Origin: Desulfuromonas sp.
GTDB taxonomy: Bacteria; Desulfobacterota; Desulfuromonadia; Desulfuromonadales; SZUA-401
Direction of reading: 5' to 3'
DNA length: 20,504 bases
Assembly: GCA_002869605.1 (NCBI GenBank)
Contig: PKUI01000218.1
Location: 1-20,504, forward strand
A program made the position numbers and the translations under genes. Below are positions 9,101 through 16,970 of the stretch, piece by piece (positions within the stretch are counted from its first letter, which is position 1; each line of letters opens with the position of its first letter). Under the pieces are notes generated by a model that was given only the letters and a program-made list of their open reading frames with translations, did not search any database and was not told the origin of the DNA.

Positions 9101-10372
9101 ATGAAATTTACCGAACTAGATCTTCCTGGCGAGGTCCTCAAGGGGATCGAACAGGTCGGTTTTGAAAAGCTGACCCCGGTTCAGGAGGAGTCGATTCCCC
9201 TGGCGCTCGAGGGCAAGGACGTCGCCGCCCAGGCTCAGACCGGCACCGGCAAGACCGCGGCGTTCCTGATCTCGCTCTACGCGCGCCTGCTGGCTACCCC
9301 GAAGAAGACCGGTAGCGACCCGCGGGCCCTGATCCTGGCGCCGACGCGCGAGTTGGTGGTGCAGATCTGCGAGGACGCCAAGGGGCTCGGTGCGCACTGC
9401 CCCTTCAAGGTTCAACCGATTTTCGGCGGCGTCGATTACGAGAAGCAGCGTACCGCGCTGCGCAGCGGGGTTGACATTATCGTGGCGACCCCGGGGCGGC
9501 TGATCGATTACGCCAAGCAACGGGTCTTCTCGTTCAAGGGGATCGAGGCGGTCGTCGTCGACGAGGCCGATCGGATGTTCGACATGGGTTTCATCAAGGA
9601 CCTGCGCTACCTGCTGCGCAAGCTCCCCGACTACGACAAGCGCCAGACCATGCTCTTCTCGGCGACGCTGTCGCAGCGGGTCATGGAGCTGGCGTACGAG
9701 TTCATGGACCTGACCGAGCGGGTGCATATCGAGCCGGAGCAGGTCACCACCGATCGGATCGAGCAATTGCTCTACCACGTGGCGCTGCGTGAAAAGTTCC
9801 CGCTACTGATGGGGTTGGTACGTAAGGCCTCGGATATGGAGCGGGTGCTGGTGTTCGTGAACACCAAGAGGGAGGCCGAGTTTCTGGTCGACCGCCTAAA
9901 GGCAAACGACTACAAGGTCGCGGTTATCTCGGGAGATATCCCGCAGCGCAAGCGGATGCGGATTCTAGACGACTTCAAGGACGGCAAGCTGCAGTTTCTG
10001 GTGGCGACGGATGTTGCATCGCGTGGCCTGCATATTGATGATGTTACCCATGTCATCAACTACGATCTCCCCCAGGACAGCGAGGACTATGTACACCGCA
10101 TCGGGCGGACCGCGCGTGCCGGGGCGATTGGCAAAGCGATCTCCTTTGCCGACGAGGACACGGTTTTTCATCTCGCCGATATCGAGGAATACCTCGGCGC
10201 CAAGGTTCCGAGCACCTTCCCCGAGGAGGATGAGCTGTTCTGGGATTATCGACGTGCCCCCCGGCGTCGTAAAACGCCGGTACCAGAGAAGAAGGGTTCC
10301 GAGGGGAACAAGCCGCGCCGTTCGCGGCGCCGGCGTCCGCACAAACCGAAACCGCAGGGGGGCGGCGCTTGA
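9101..10372 (+). CDS. rhlB: DEAD-box ATP-dependent RNA helicase, RhlB-like
   Basis: A DEAD-box RNA helicase (423 aa) that unwinds RNA with ATP, probably in mRNA decay or ribosome assembly. Motifs in order: Q motif FEKLTPVQ (21-28), motif I AQTGTGKT (45-52), Ia PTREL (81-85), II DEAD (154-157), III SAT (187-189), and VI HRIGRTARAG starting at 332. Segments such as GRLIDYAKQ, DEADRMFDMGFIKD, and ARxLHI-like SRGLHIDDVTHVINYDLP resemble RhlB more than other DEAD-box groups. The last 40 residues are a basic Arg/Lys/Pro tail, typical of added RNA-binding tails. AAAGGA (9091-9096) precedes the ATG. It follows the inverted-repeat element and overlaps the next gene by four bases. Helicase identity is certain; the RhlB assignment is from memory of the family. 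Confidence 0.93.
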   Translation: MKFTELDLPGEVLKGIEQVGFEKLTPVQEESIPLALEGKDVAAQAQTGTGKTAAFLISLYARLLATPKKTGSDPRALILAPTRELVVQICEDAKGLGAHCPFKVQPIFGGVDYEKQRTALRSGVDIIVATPGRLIDYAKQRVFSFKGIEAVVVDEADRMFDMGFIKDLRYLLRKLPDYDKRQTMLFSATLSQRVMELAYEFMDLTERVHIEPEQVTTDRIEQLLYHVALREKFPLLMGLVRKASDMERVLVFVNTKREAEFLVDRLKANDYKVAVISGDIPQRKRMRILDDFKDGKLQFLVATDVASRGLHIDDVTHVINYDLPQDSEDYVHRIGRTARAGAIGKAISFADEDTVFHLADIEEYLGAKVPSTFPEEDELFWDYRRAPRRRKTPVPEKKGSEGNKPRRSRRRRPHKPKPQGGGA

Positions 10373-11076
10373 GCCTTCAGGTCACGGAGGCTCCGGGGCT
10401 TGGCGCACAGCTTGAAGGACTGCTCGACTGCACGCGTTGTGCGCGGCTGACCTCCTACCGTAACACTCTTCCCCCCAAGGGGGTGCGAACCCGTGCCGAT
10501 TACTGGGGGCGTCCCGTGCCCGGGTTCGGTGACCCGCAGGCGCGCATCTGCCTGGTTGGGTTGGCCCCCGGAGCTCATGGTGCTAACCGTACCGGACGCC
10601 CCTTTACCGGCGATGGTGCCGGCGACTTTATGTACCCGCTGTTGCACCAGGCCGGGCTGGCCAGCCATGGCCAGGCCGAGTCGCTGGATGACGGACTGAA
10701 GCTGCATGACCTCTATATTACCAACGCCGTCAAGTGTGTCCCTCCGGAAAACAAACCCCAGACCGAGGAATATGCCGCATGCCTGCCGTATCTTGAGCAG
10801 GAACTGTGCAGCCTGCCGCGCCTTGAGGTGCTGATCCTGCTTGGCCAGGGGGCCTTCCGTAGCTACCTCAACCTGTTGCGACAACGAGGCCAGGTGAAGA
10901 GGTTGGCCGATGTTCCTTTTGGCCACGGTGCCGAATATCGTTTTGCGCAAGGACCGATCCTGGTCGCGAGTTATCACACCAGCCGCTACAACGTGCAAAC
11001 CGGGCGCATGACCAGCGCGATGTTCATGAGTTTGTTGGAGCGGGTCAAGGCGCTGGCAGATAAAGAAAAGCCTTGA
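10369..11076 (+). CDS. Family 5 (UDGb-type) uracil-DNA glycosylase
   Basis: A 235-aa uracil-DNA glycosylase of the iron-sulfur UDGb group, which removes uracil and related deaminated bases from DNA. Motif A is GLAPGAHGANRTGRPF at 64-79, with Ala rather than Asp or Asn at the usual catalytic position, the mark of family 5. Cys21, Cys24, Cys123 and Cys138 fit the four ligands of the [4Fe-4S] cluster. The C-terminal motif is SYHTSRYNVQTGR (201-213); the family normally has HPS, here HTS. The start is TTG at 10369, overlapping the helicase stop as TTGA, with a G-rich Shine-Dalgarno at about 10356-10362; no ATG lies nearby in frame. Strong coupling to the helicase is implied. Confidence 0.9.
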   Translation: MSLQVTEAPGLGAQLEGLLDCTRCARLTSYRNTLPPKGVRTRADYWGRPVPGFGDPQARICLVGLAPGAHGANRTGRPFTGDGAGDFMYPLLHQAGLASHGQAESLDDGLKLHDLYITNAVKCVPPENKPQTEEYAACLPYLEQELCSLPRLEVLILLGQGAFRSYLNLLRQRGQVKRLADVPFGHGAEYRFAQGPILVASYHTSRYNVQTGRMTSAMFMSLLERVKALADKEKP

Positions 11077-11096
11077 TATATACAGGGCCTTTTTTT
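11066..11096 (+). terminator. Weak possible terminator after the glycosylase gene
   Basis: AAAAGCC (11066-11072) can pair with GGC-C-TTTT (11086-11093) with one bulged C and a 13-base loop, followed by a run of seven Ts (11090-11096). The stem is short and imperfect, so leaky termination at best. It overlaps the proposed trpA promoter. Confidence 0.3.
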
Positions 11097-11101
11097 AAAC
11101 T
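11073..11101 (+). promoter_or_regulatory. Candidate promoter for trpA and downstream genes
   Basis: TTGATA (11073-11078) matches the -35 consensus at five of six bases, followed after exactly 17 bases by TAAACT (11096-11101), four of six to TATAAT. It lies at the end of the glycosylase gene in the 56-base gap before trpA. The expected transcription start, about 11107-11109, would fall inside the palindrome at 11099-11115. Confidence 0.42.
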
Positions 11102-11115
11102 CAAATGATTTGAGT
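11099..11115. promoter_or_regulatory. Perfect palindrome (operator-like) before trpA
   Basis: ACTCAAATGATTTGAGT has two perfect 7-base inverted arms around TGA. It sits between the candidate -10 and the trpA Shine-Dalgarno AAAGGA (11120-11125). Its size, symmetry and position suit a dimeric repressor site; it is not the enteric TrpR operator sequence. It could alternatively be a small RNA hairpin. Confidence 0.45.
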
Positions 11116-11132
11116 GACGAAAGGATGTGCCG

Positions 11133-11948
11133 ATGGGGCGCATAACTGAGACGATAGACGCCCTTAAGCGGCGTGGCGAAAAAGCGCTTATTCCGTTCGT
11201 GACGGCCGGTGATCCCGATCTCGCTACAACCGAAAAGCTGATTCACGTGTTGGTCGAGGCCGGTGCCGACGTGATCGAACTCGGTTTTCCGTTCAGTGAC
11301 CCGATGGCCGACGGACCGACTATCCAGGCGGCTTCCGAAAGGGCCCTGGCGGCCGGTACAACCCTCGATGGGGTGCTGGAGATGGTGCGGCGCGTACGCG
11401 AGCACACCAATGTTCCGATCGTGCTGATGGGGTACTACAACCCGATTTTTCGCTTCGGGCCCGAGCGCTTTGCGCGCGAGGCGGCCGAAGCGGGAATCGA
11501 CGGCTTGCTGCTGGTCGATCTTCCCGAGGAAGAGAGTGGTGAACTGCGTGAGATCCTGACCGCGTCTGGCATTGACCAGATTATGCTTCTGGCGCCGACG
11601 ACCCCGGCGGAGCGCCGTGATCGGCTCGCAGCGCACGGGCAGGGTTTCATTTATTACGTCTCCATGACCGGGGTTACCGGTGTGCAGGCGGTCGACCCTG
11701 CTGCGATCCGGAGCGAGGTCGAGGCCCTCAAGGCGGTCAGCCCGGTTCCGGTAGGAGTCGGTTTCGGAATATCCACTCCGGATGATGCTGCCGCCGTTGG
11801 CGCGTTTGCCGATGCCGTGGTGGTTGGTAGTGCTCTGGTCAAGGTCATTGAGGCGTATGCGGGGAGTGCGCGGCTCAACGATGAGGTTACCGCATTTATT
11901 TCCGGGCTCAAGGCGCCCCTGCGTCAAGCCTCAGGAGAGACAGGCTGA
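11133..11948 (+). CDS. trpA: Tryptophan synthase alpha subunit
   Basis: TrpA (271 aa) cleaves indole-3-glycerol phosphate to indole, passed through a tunnel to TrpB. The catalytic pair is E49 in VIELGFPFSDP and D60 in MADGPTIQ, at the same numbers as in the well-studied Salmonella enzyme. YYVSMTGVTG and VGFGIST supply the phosphate-binding loops of the TIM barrel. A GTG at 11127 is in frame but only one base from AAAGGA (11120-11125); the ATG at 11133 has seven-base spacing and gives the normal start MGRITETI. It is separated from trpB by the helicase/glycosylase pair and probably has its own promoter. Its stop overlaps the next start (TGATG). Confidence 0.97.
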   Translation: MGRITETIDALKRRGEKALIPFVTAGDPDLATTEKLIHVLVEAGADVIELGFPFSDPMADGPTIQAASERALAAGTTLDGVLEMVRRVREHTNVPIVLMGYYNPIFRFGPERFAREAAEAGIDGLLLVDLPEEESGELREILTASGIDQIMLLAPTTPAERRDRLAAHGQGFIYYVSMTGVTGVQAVDPAAIRSEVEALKAVSPVPVGVGFGISTPDDAAAVGAFADAVVVGSALVKVIEAYAGSARLNDEVTAFISGLKAPLRQASGETG

Positions 11949-12712
11949 TGAAATTCAAGGTCTTGGGATGCTACGGTGCACGTCTTCCGGGCCAGGGAAC
12001 GTCCAGTTTCCTGGTCAACGATAACCTGCTGGTAGATGCCGGCACCGTGACTTGGCTGCTCAGCCTTGAAGAGCAGATGCGGATCGATGACATCCTGCTG
12101 ACCCACGCCCACCTTGACCATATTGTCGATTTAGCTTTTATTGCCGATAACGTACTGCCGTTTCGTGAGGAGCCGATTCGAGTCTGGGCTCCTGCCGAGG
12201 TTCTTGACAGTGCTCATCGACACATGTTTAACAACGTCTTGTGGCCCGACTTCACCTCGATCAAGGTCGGCAAGGAGCCGATCCTCAAGTTTTGCCCCTT
12301 GGAAGAGGGGAAGACCACGCAGATTTCGGGGATCAACGTAAGTTGGCAGCCGACGAACCATACGGTCTATACGGCCGGTTATCTTCTGGAGGATGACGGG
12401 CGCAGTTTGCTTCTGTCGGGGGACACCGGGCCGACCGAGGCGATCTGGCAGCTGGGACATGATGCCTCTGGTCTGCAGGCGGCACTGGCCGAGGTCAGCT
12501 TTCCGAATCGACTTGAGGAGCTGGCTTTGATCAGCGGGCATCTGACTCCGCGGTTACTGGCGAAGGAGTTGGTCAAGCTCGACCGTCCCGATGTGCCGGT
12601 CTGGATCTTTCATATGAAACCACAATTTCTCGATGAACTGATTGCCGAGTTGAACGAACTGCATGGGTTCGAACTCAAATTGTTGCGTGGCAATGAAGAG
12701 CTGAACATCTGA
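11948..12712 (+). CDS. Metallo-beta-lactamase-fold hydrolase, class II cyclic-nucleotide phosphodiesterase-like
   Basis: A 254-aa metallo-hydrolase with the MBL metal-binding motif THAHLDH at residues 52-58. Further likely ligands are H138 (PTNHTV), D159 (LSGDTGPT), H198 (SGHLTPR) and H222 (IFHMKPQF). The order and the late GH and FHMKP motifs resemble the class II 3',5'-cyclic-nucleotide phosphodiesterase branch rather than beta-lactamases or glyoxalase II. No signal peptide is visible, so it should be cytoplasmic. AGGAGA (11933-11938) and the TGATG overlap with trpA indicate coupled translation. The substrate cannot be read from sequence: cyclic nucleotide, another phosphodiester, or a different ester are all possible. 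Its link to trpA and accD gives no direct clue. Confidence 0.82.
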   Translation: MKFKVLGCYGARLPGQGTSSFLVNDNLLVDAGTVTWLLSLEEQMRIDDILLTHAHLDHIVDLAFIADNVLPFREEPIRVWAPAEVLDSAHRHMFNNVLWPDFTSIKVGKEPILKFCPLEEGKTTQISGINVSWQPTNHTVYTAGYLLEDDGRSLLLSGDTGPTEAIWQLGHDASGLQAALAEVSFPNRLEELALISGHLTPRLLAKELVKLDRPDVPVWIFHMKPQFLDELIAELNELHGFELKLLRGNEELNI

Positions 12713-12740
12713 GGAACACGACAAACAACAAGGAACGATT

Positions 12741-13589
12741 ATGGCCTGGTTTAAAAAGTCAAAAGCGCCGCTGGCGCCGACCGAAGAGAAGAAAGTGCAG
12801 GTCCCCGAAGGGCTCTGGACCAAATGCAAGAACTGCAACGAGATTATCTATACCAAGGAAATAGAGCGTAACCTTAACGTCTGCCCCAAGTGCGATTATC
12901 ATTTCCGCATCACCGCCCGGCAGCGTATCGACCTGACTCTCGACGAAGGGACCTTCGTTGAGATTGATGCCAATGTCCATTCGGTCGACTTTCTTGAGTT
13001 TAAGGACTCCAAGAAATACAAGGATCGGATCAAGGCGGCGATGAAGAAGTCGACCTCAGACTCAGTGGTGTCGGGAGAAGGTGAGATCGAGGGGTTGCCG
13101 GTGGTTGTGTCGGTGTTCGATTTCGGTTTCATGGGCGGCAGCATGGGCTCGGTGGTCGGCGAGAAGATTACCCGTGGAGCCGAACTGGCGCTGGAGAAGA
13201 ATATTCCGTTTATTATTTTCTCCTCGTCCGGGGGGGCGCGCATGCAGGAGAGTATCCTGTCGCTGATGCAGATGGCCAAAAGCAGCGCTGCGCTCGGCAA
13301 GATGAAGCAGGCGGGGGTGCCGTTTGTTTCGGTGTTGACCGACCCGACAACCGGTGGTGTTACCGCCAGCTTCGCCATGCTCGGCGACGTGAATATTGCT
13401 GAGCCTCGCGCCCTGATCGGTTTTGCCGGGCCGCGTGTTATCGAGCAGACCATCAGGCAAAAGCTGCCCGAAGGATTCCAGCGCTCGGAATATCTGCTTG
13501 AGCATGGCATGGTCGATATGATCGTACCGCGCAGCGAGATGAAGCAGCGCCTGGCACAGGTTCTGCGCATTTTTATGCGAAAGAACTGA
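12741..13589 (+). CDS. accD: Acetyl-CoA carboxylase carboxyltransferase beta subunit
   Basis: AccD (282 aa) forms with AccA the carboxyltransferase that makes malonyl-CoA for fatty acid synthesis. The N-terminal zinc finger is present, Cys29, Cys32, Cys48 and Cys51 (KCKNC ... CPKC), two residues later than in E. coli. The crotonase-like carboxyltransferase domain follows with [25 protein letters not shown] (the acyl-CoA oxyanion region) and [21 protein letters not shown] at 12730-12734 lies six bases before ATG. It is 28 bases after the metallo-hydrolase gene and two before folC; the accD-folC pairing is common in bacteria. Length is normal. Confidence 0.97.
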   Translation: MAWFKKSKAPLAPTEEKKVQVPEGLWTKCKNCNEIIYTKEIERNLNVCPKCDYHFRITARQRIDLTLDEGTFVEIDANVHSVDFLEFKDSKKYKDRIKAAMKKSTSDSVVSGEGEIEGLPVVVSVFDFGFMGGSMGSVVGEKITRGAELALEKNIPFIIFSSSGGARMQESILSLMQMAKSSAALGKMKQAGVPFVSVLTDPTTGGVTASFAMLGDVNIAEPRALIGFAGPRVIEQTIRQKLPEGFQRSEYLLEHGMVDMIVPRSEMKQRLAQVLRIFMRKN

Positions 13590-13591
13590 GC

Positions 13592-14851
13592 GTGGTTCAC
13601 CGCGAAAGCCTCGCGTACCTCTACGGCCTGCAGCGGTTCGGCATCAAGCTTGGTCTTGAGAATATCCGGGAGCTGTTGGCACGGGCGGGGAATCCGCAGC
13701 ACTCAATGAGTCTGGTGCATGTTGCTGGAACAAACGGGAAGGGCTCGGTGTGCAACATGCTCGCTGCCCTGATTCAAAAGGCCGGTCATCGTACCGGCCT
13801 TTATACGTCGCCGCATCTGCACGATTTCAGTGAACGGATCCGGGTCGACGGCGCGCCGATCAGTTCGCAGCAAATCGTCACCCTGACCGATCAACTCAAG
13901 CAGTTGTGCGGTCAGGATATTCCCGCCACGTTTTTCGAATTTACCACCGCGATGGCTCTGTGCCATTTCAGGGACGAACGGGTTGCCTGGGGAGTTCTGG
14001 AGACCGGGATGGGGGGGCGCCTTGATGCCACCAACACCGTGCAGCCACGAGTCACGGTGATTACCTCAATTGCCCAGGATCATGCCGAACACCTTGGGGG
14101 CGATCTGGCAACTATTGCCGCTGAGAAAGCCGGGATCATCAAGCCTCAGGTGCCGGTGATCAGTGCCGCGCAGCCTCCGGAGGTTGAGGAGGTCTTGGCG
14201 CGACAAGCGGCAATCCAACAGGCCCCCCTTTATCGATGCGGTCACGATTTTCATATTGTCCGATCTGCGGCGGGTTTGCGTTATCAGGGTATGACGGTTT
14301 CTTGCGATGGTCTTGCGCTGCCGCTGGCCGGTGATCACCAGCATGAAAATTTGGCCCTGGCCCTGGCCGCTTGTGAACTTGCCGGATTGCTCGATCAAGC
14401 CGACTGTGTCGGGGCACAGGAAGCCCTTGCCGGGGTTGCCTGGCCGGGACGCCTGGAGTGGTGGAGGGGCGAGCGGCGGATCCTGCTCGACGGAGCCCAT
14501 AACCTGGCCGGTTGTCAGACTCTTGCTGGTTACCTGCAACAGCAACAGCTGTCACGGGTGATTCTTCTGTTCGGTGCCAAGGCGGACAAGCAGGCCGTAA
14601 AAATGCTGGCCGAGCTAATGCCGTATGCCAAAGAGGTTTTATTGGCGGAGCCTCCGGTGGATGCAGCGGCAGACTTGGCGCCACTGGTCAAGCTGGCGAA
14701 CGCCAGTGGTGTGCCGGTGAGCTGTTGTGTTGACCTTAACGAGACGCTGCGTGAGCGTGTGGTCGGAATCGGCGATGAGGATGTGCTGGTGGTTGCCGGT
14801 TCACTGTTCCTGGTGGCCGCCGTGCGTGAACTGCTTATGGAGATGAGGTGA
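13592..14851 (+). CDS. folC: Bifunctional folylpolyglutamate/dihydrofolate synthase
   Basis: FolC (419 aa) adds glutamate to dihydropteroate and to folates, using ATP. It is a Mur-ligase-type protein: the P-loop is HVAGTNGKGSVCN at 43-55, followed by TSPHLHDFSERIRVDG, the folate-binding segment, and ETGMGGRLDATN. AQDHAEHLG and AEKAGIIKP are further family motifs. The C-terminal domain begins near GRLEWW and includes LLDGAHNLAG. The start is GTG at 13592, two bases past the accD stop, with no strong Shine-Dalgarno, so coupling to accD is likely. The stop overlaps the lptD start. Whether both synthase activities are present cannot be decided here. Confidence 0.95.
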   Translation: MVHRESLAYLYGLQRFGIKLGLENIRELLARAGNPQHSMSLVHVAGTNGKGSVCNMLAALIQKAGHRTGLYTSPHLHDFSERIRVDGAPISSQQIVTLTDQLKQLCGQDIPATFFEFTTAMALCHFRDERVAWGVLETGMGGRLDATNTVQPRVTVITSIAQDHAEHLGGDLATIAAEKAGIIKPQVPVISAAQPPEVEEVLARQAAIQQAPLYRCGHDFHIVRSAAGLRYQGMTVSCDGLALPLAGDHQHENLALALAACELAGLLDQADCVGAQEALAGVAWPGRLEWWRGERRILLDGAHNLAGCQTLAGYLQQQQLSRVILLFGAKADKQAVKMLAELMPYAKEVLLAEPPVDAAADLAPLVKLANASGVPVSCCVDLNETLRERVVGIGDEDVLVVAGSLFLVAAVRELLMEMR

Positions 14852-16932
14852 TGCGCTGGTTGAGACTGCGCGAAATCTTCTTGTTGCTGTGGTCTGTCGG
14901 CTGTTTTTCGCCGGCATGGGCAGTGACCACCTCGCTGGTTGGTGAATCGCCGATTCAGGTCGAGGCCGATCAGTTCTGGCTGGAAGGCGAAACCAACACC
15001 TACCGGGCGATCGGTGGGGTGCATATAACCGGAGAGGACCTCGATCTGCAGGCCGGGGAGGTGTCGTGGTCAGCTGACAGCGGCGAGGCCATTGCCACGG
15101 GCGATATCAACCTTTATCGTTCCGGTGCCCGCCTGCAGGGTGATTTCATGACCTTTAACCTCAATACCGGGCTTGGAGAGCTCTCCCAAGGAGAGGTGTT
15201 GCTCGAGGAGGATAAGTTCCATTTCAGCGGTACGCGGATTGTCCGGACCGGTGAGCGTGACTATACGGTTGAGGGGGGGACCTTTACCAGTTGTGATCCT
15301 ACCGACCCCGACTGGCAGTTTGTTGCCAGTAGCATGCAGGTCCACAATGCTCGTTGGGCCTCCGCCAAGCATGTCCGCTTCCATGTCGCCGATATCCCGC
15401 TACTCTATCTTCCCTACCTGGTCTATCCGATCCGTTACGAGCGTGAATCAGGTTTCCTGGAGCCAGACTTCGGCTACTCGGACGGCAAGGGGACGATGGT
15501 GTCGCTGGTTTATTACTGGGCGATTGCTCAGAACATGGATGCCACCATCGATCTCGACTATCTCTCCAGAATCGGCCTCGGCAAGGGACTGGAATATCGC
15601 TATGCCCTGAGCGGTGAAAACGACGGGACCCTCACCGGTTACCACGTGAATGGTTTTGGTGACACTCCCGACAGCCATGAAATAAGCTGGCAGCATCGTG
15701 GTTGGCTACCGGGCAAGGTATTGATGCTCGCCGATATGGAGTATGTCAGCGACAGGGACTTTCTCGAGGATTTTGGCAGTGTTGCCGAGGAGTACAATCA
15801 GGATCTGACGGAGTCGACATTGGCGTTCGCTCGTGCCTGGAGGCGAAGCTTTGCGGGGATCCGTTTCGACTATACCCAGGATCTGACAAACGATAACCCT
15901 GGGGTGCTTCAGCGTCTGCCACAGCTTACTCTGTCCCAGCTACGCACGCGTCTCTGGGAGACGCCTCTTTTCGCCGGCATCGACACAACTTCGACCTACT
16001 TCTGGCGGGAGGAGGGACAGAGCGGGATCCGTCTGCAGCTGCGTCCGCTGCTGAGCGCCGATTTGCACCTTGGTCGATATCTTTCATTGGAGCCGGAAGC
16101 TGCGTACCTGCAGCGTTATTACGATACCGAGGATCCGTCGGAAGATGATAACGCTTACGGGGCCTATGAACTCGCCCTGCGGCTCAAAAGTGAACTGTCA
16201 CGGGTGTTTGATGTCGACGGTGAGCAGATGCAGAGTGTCCAGCATCTGTTTGAACCGCGTCTGGAGTATCGTTATCGCTCCGATGGGGAGCAGGATAAGC
16301 TTCCCTCTTTTGATGATCTCGATCGCACGGATAAGGAGAACCTTGTCGAGCTGGCGCTGGTCAATCGCCTGACCGCTCGCCTGAAAGGGAATGAAGGTGA
16401 GCCTGATTACCACGAGTTTCTGCAACTGCGGCTGTCGCAGGCGTACGATTTCGACGAGCAGCGTCGTGACGTTCTGCCTGGCGATGAGCGTCGACGCCCC
16501 TGGGGGCTGTTTCGAAGTGAGTTGATCGTGAGCCCGACGGCCAGCAGCTTTATCGATCTCGATGCGCGTTTTGATGTCAATTCTGGAGGTCTGTCGCTGG
16601 ATCAACGTCTGCAACAGTTTGATGCACGTGCCGAGTATTCTATCGACAAGGACAACCAGCTGCAGCTCGGTTATTACTCCCGGGACGATGAGGAAAAGTA
16701 CCTCTATGGTGAGCTTGACACGAGCCTGCTCAAGCCGCTTTATCTGAGTTTTACCCAACGCTACGATTTTCGTGAAGAGGCCAATCTTGAACGGATACTA
16801 CGAGCAGAGTACCGCAGTTCCTGTTGGAGTGTCGCTCTAACCGTGACCGATCGGCCGGATGAGCAGTCGTTTCTGGTCTCGTTTGCACTCGGTGGCTTCG
16901 GGGAGTTAACGACAATGGGGGGAGGGTTGTAG
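14851..16932 (+). CDS. lptD: LPS-assembly outer membrane protein LptD
   Basis: LptD (693 aa) is the outer-membrane barrel that inserts lipopolysaccharide into the outer leaflet with LptE. Residues 1-24 are a signal peptide with a hydrophobic core and a likely cut after AWA. Next is an OstA/LptA-like beta-jellyroll (about 30-140; PIQVEADQFWLEG, RAIGGVHITGEDLDLQAGE), then the periplasmic-to-barrel junction PLLYLPYLVYPIR and a long beta-strand-rich barrel. Mature cysteines are only C148 and C658, one in each half, allowing a single interdomain disulfide, where E. coli has four Cys. The ATG at 14851 overlaps the folC stop and has GGAG at 14839-14842; GTG at 14848 is an alternative. It implies an LPS-bearing outer membrane. 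A partial terminator-like stem follows. Confidence 0.94.
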   Translation: MRWLRLREIFLLLWSVGCFSPAWAVTTSLVGESPIQVEADQFWLEGETNTYRAIGGVHITGEDLDLQAGEVSWSADSGEAIATGDINLYRSGARLQGDFMTFNLNTGLGELSQGEVLLEEDKFHFSGTRIVRTGERDYTVEGGTFTSCDPTDPDWQFVASSMQVHNARWASAKHVRFHVADIPLLYLPYLVYPIRYERESGFLEPDFGYSDGKGTMVSLVYYWAIAQNMDATIDLDYLSRIGLGKGLEYRYALSGENDGTLTGYHVNGFGDTPDSHEISWQHRGWLPGKVLMLADMEYVSDRDFLEDFGSVAEEYNQDLTESTLAFARAWRRSFAGIRFDYTQDLTNDNPGVLQRLPQLTLSQLRTRLWETPLFAGIDTTSTYFWREEGQSGIRLQLRPLLSADLHLGRYLSLEPEAAYLQRYYDTEDPSEDDNAYGAYELALRLKSELSRVFDVDGEQMQSVQHLFEPRLEYRYRSDGEQDKLPSFDDLDRTDKENLVELALVNRLTARLKGNEGEPDYHEFLQLRLSQAYDFDEQRRDVLPGDERRRPWGLFRSELIVSPTASSFIDLDARFDVNSGGLSLDQRLQQFDARAEYSIDKDNQLQLGYYSRDDEEKYLYGELDTSLLKPLYLSFTQRYDFREEANLERILRAEYRSSCWSVALTVTDRPDEQSFLVSFALGGFGELTTMGGGL

Positions 16933-16962
16933 CGGGCGCGAAGTCTGTGCCTTCGCACCCGC
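16932..16962. terminator. Hairpin between convergent lptD and comEA-like genes
   Basis: GCGGGCGCGAAG (16932-16943) and CTTCGCACCCGC (16951-16962) form a 12-bp stem with one C-A mismatch on the plus strand; on the minus strand this pair is a G-U wobble, so the RNA stem is complete. The loop is seven bases. The tails are poor in T (GTTTCTATTT on the plus side). A bidirectional terminator is plausible for two convergent genes. Confidence 0.5.
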
Positions 16963-16970
16963 CGCAGTTT

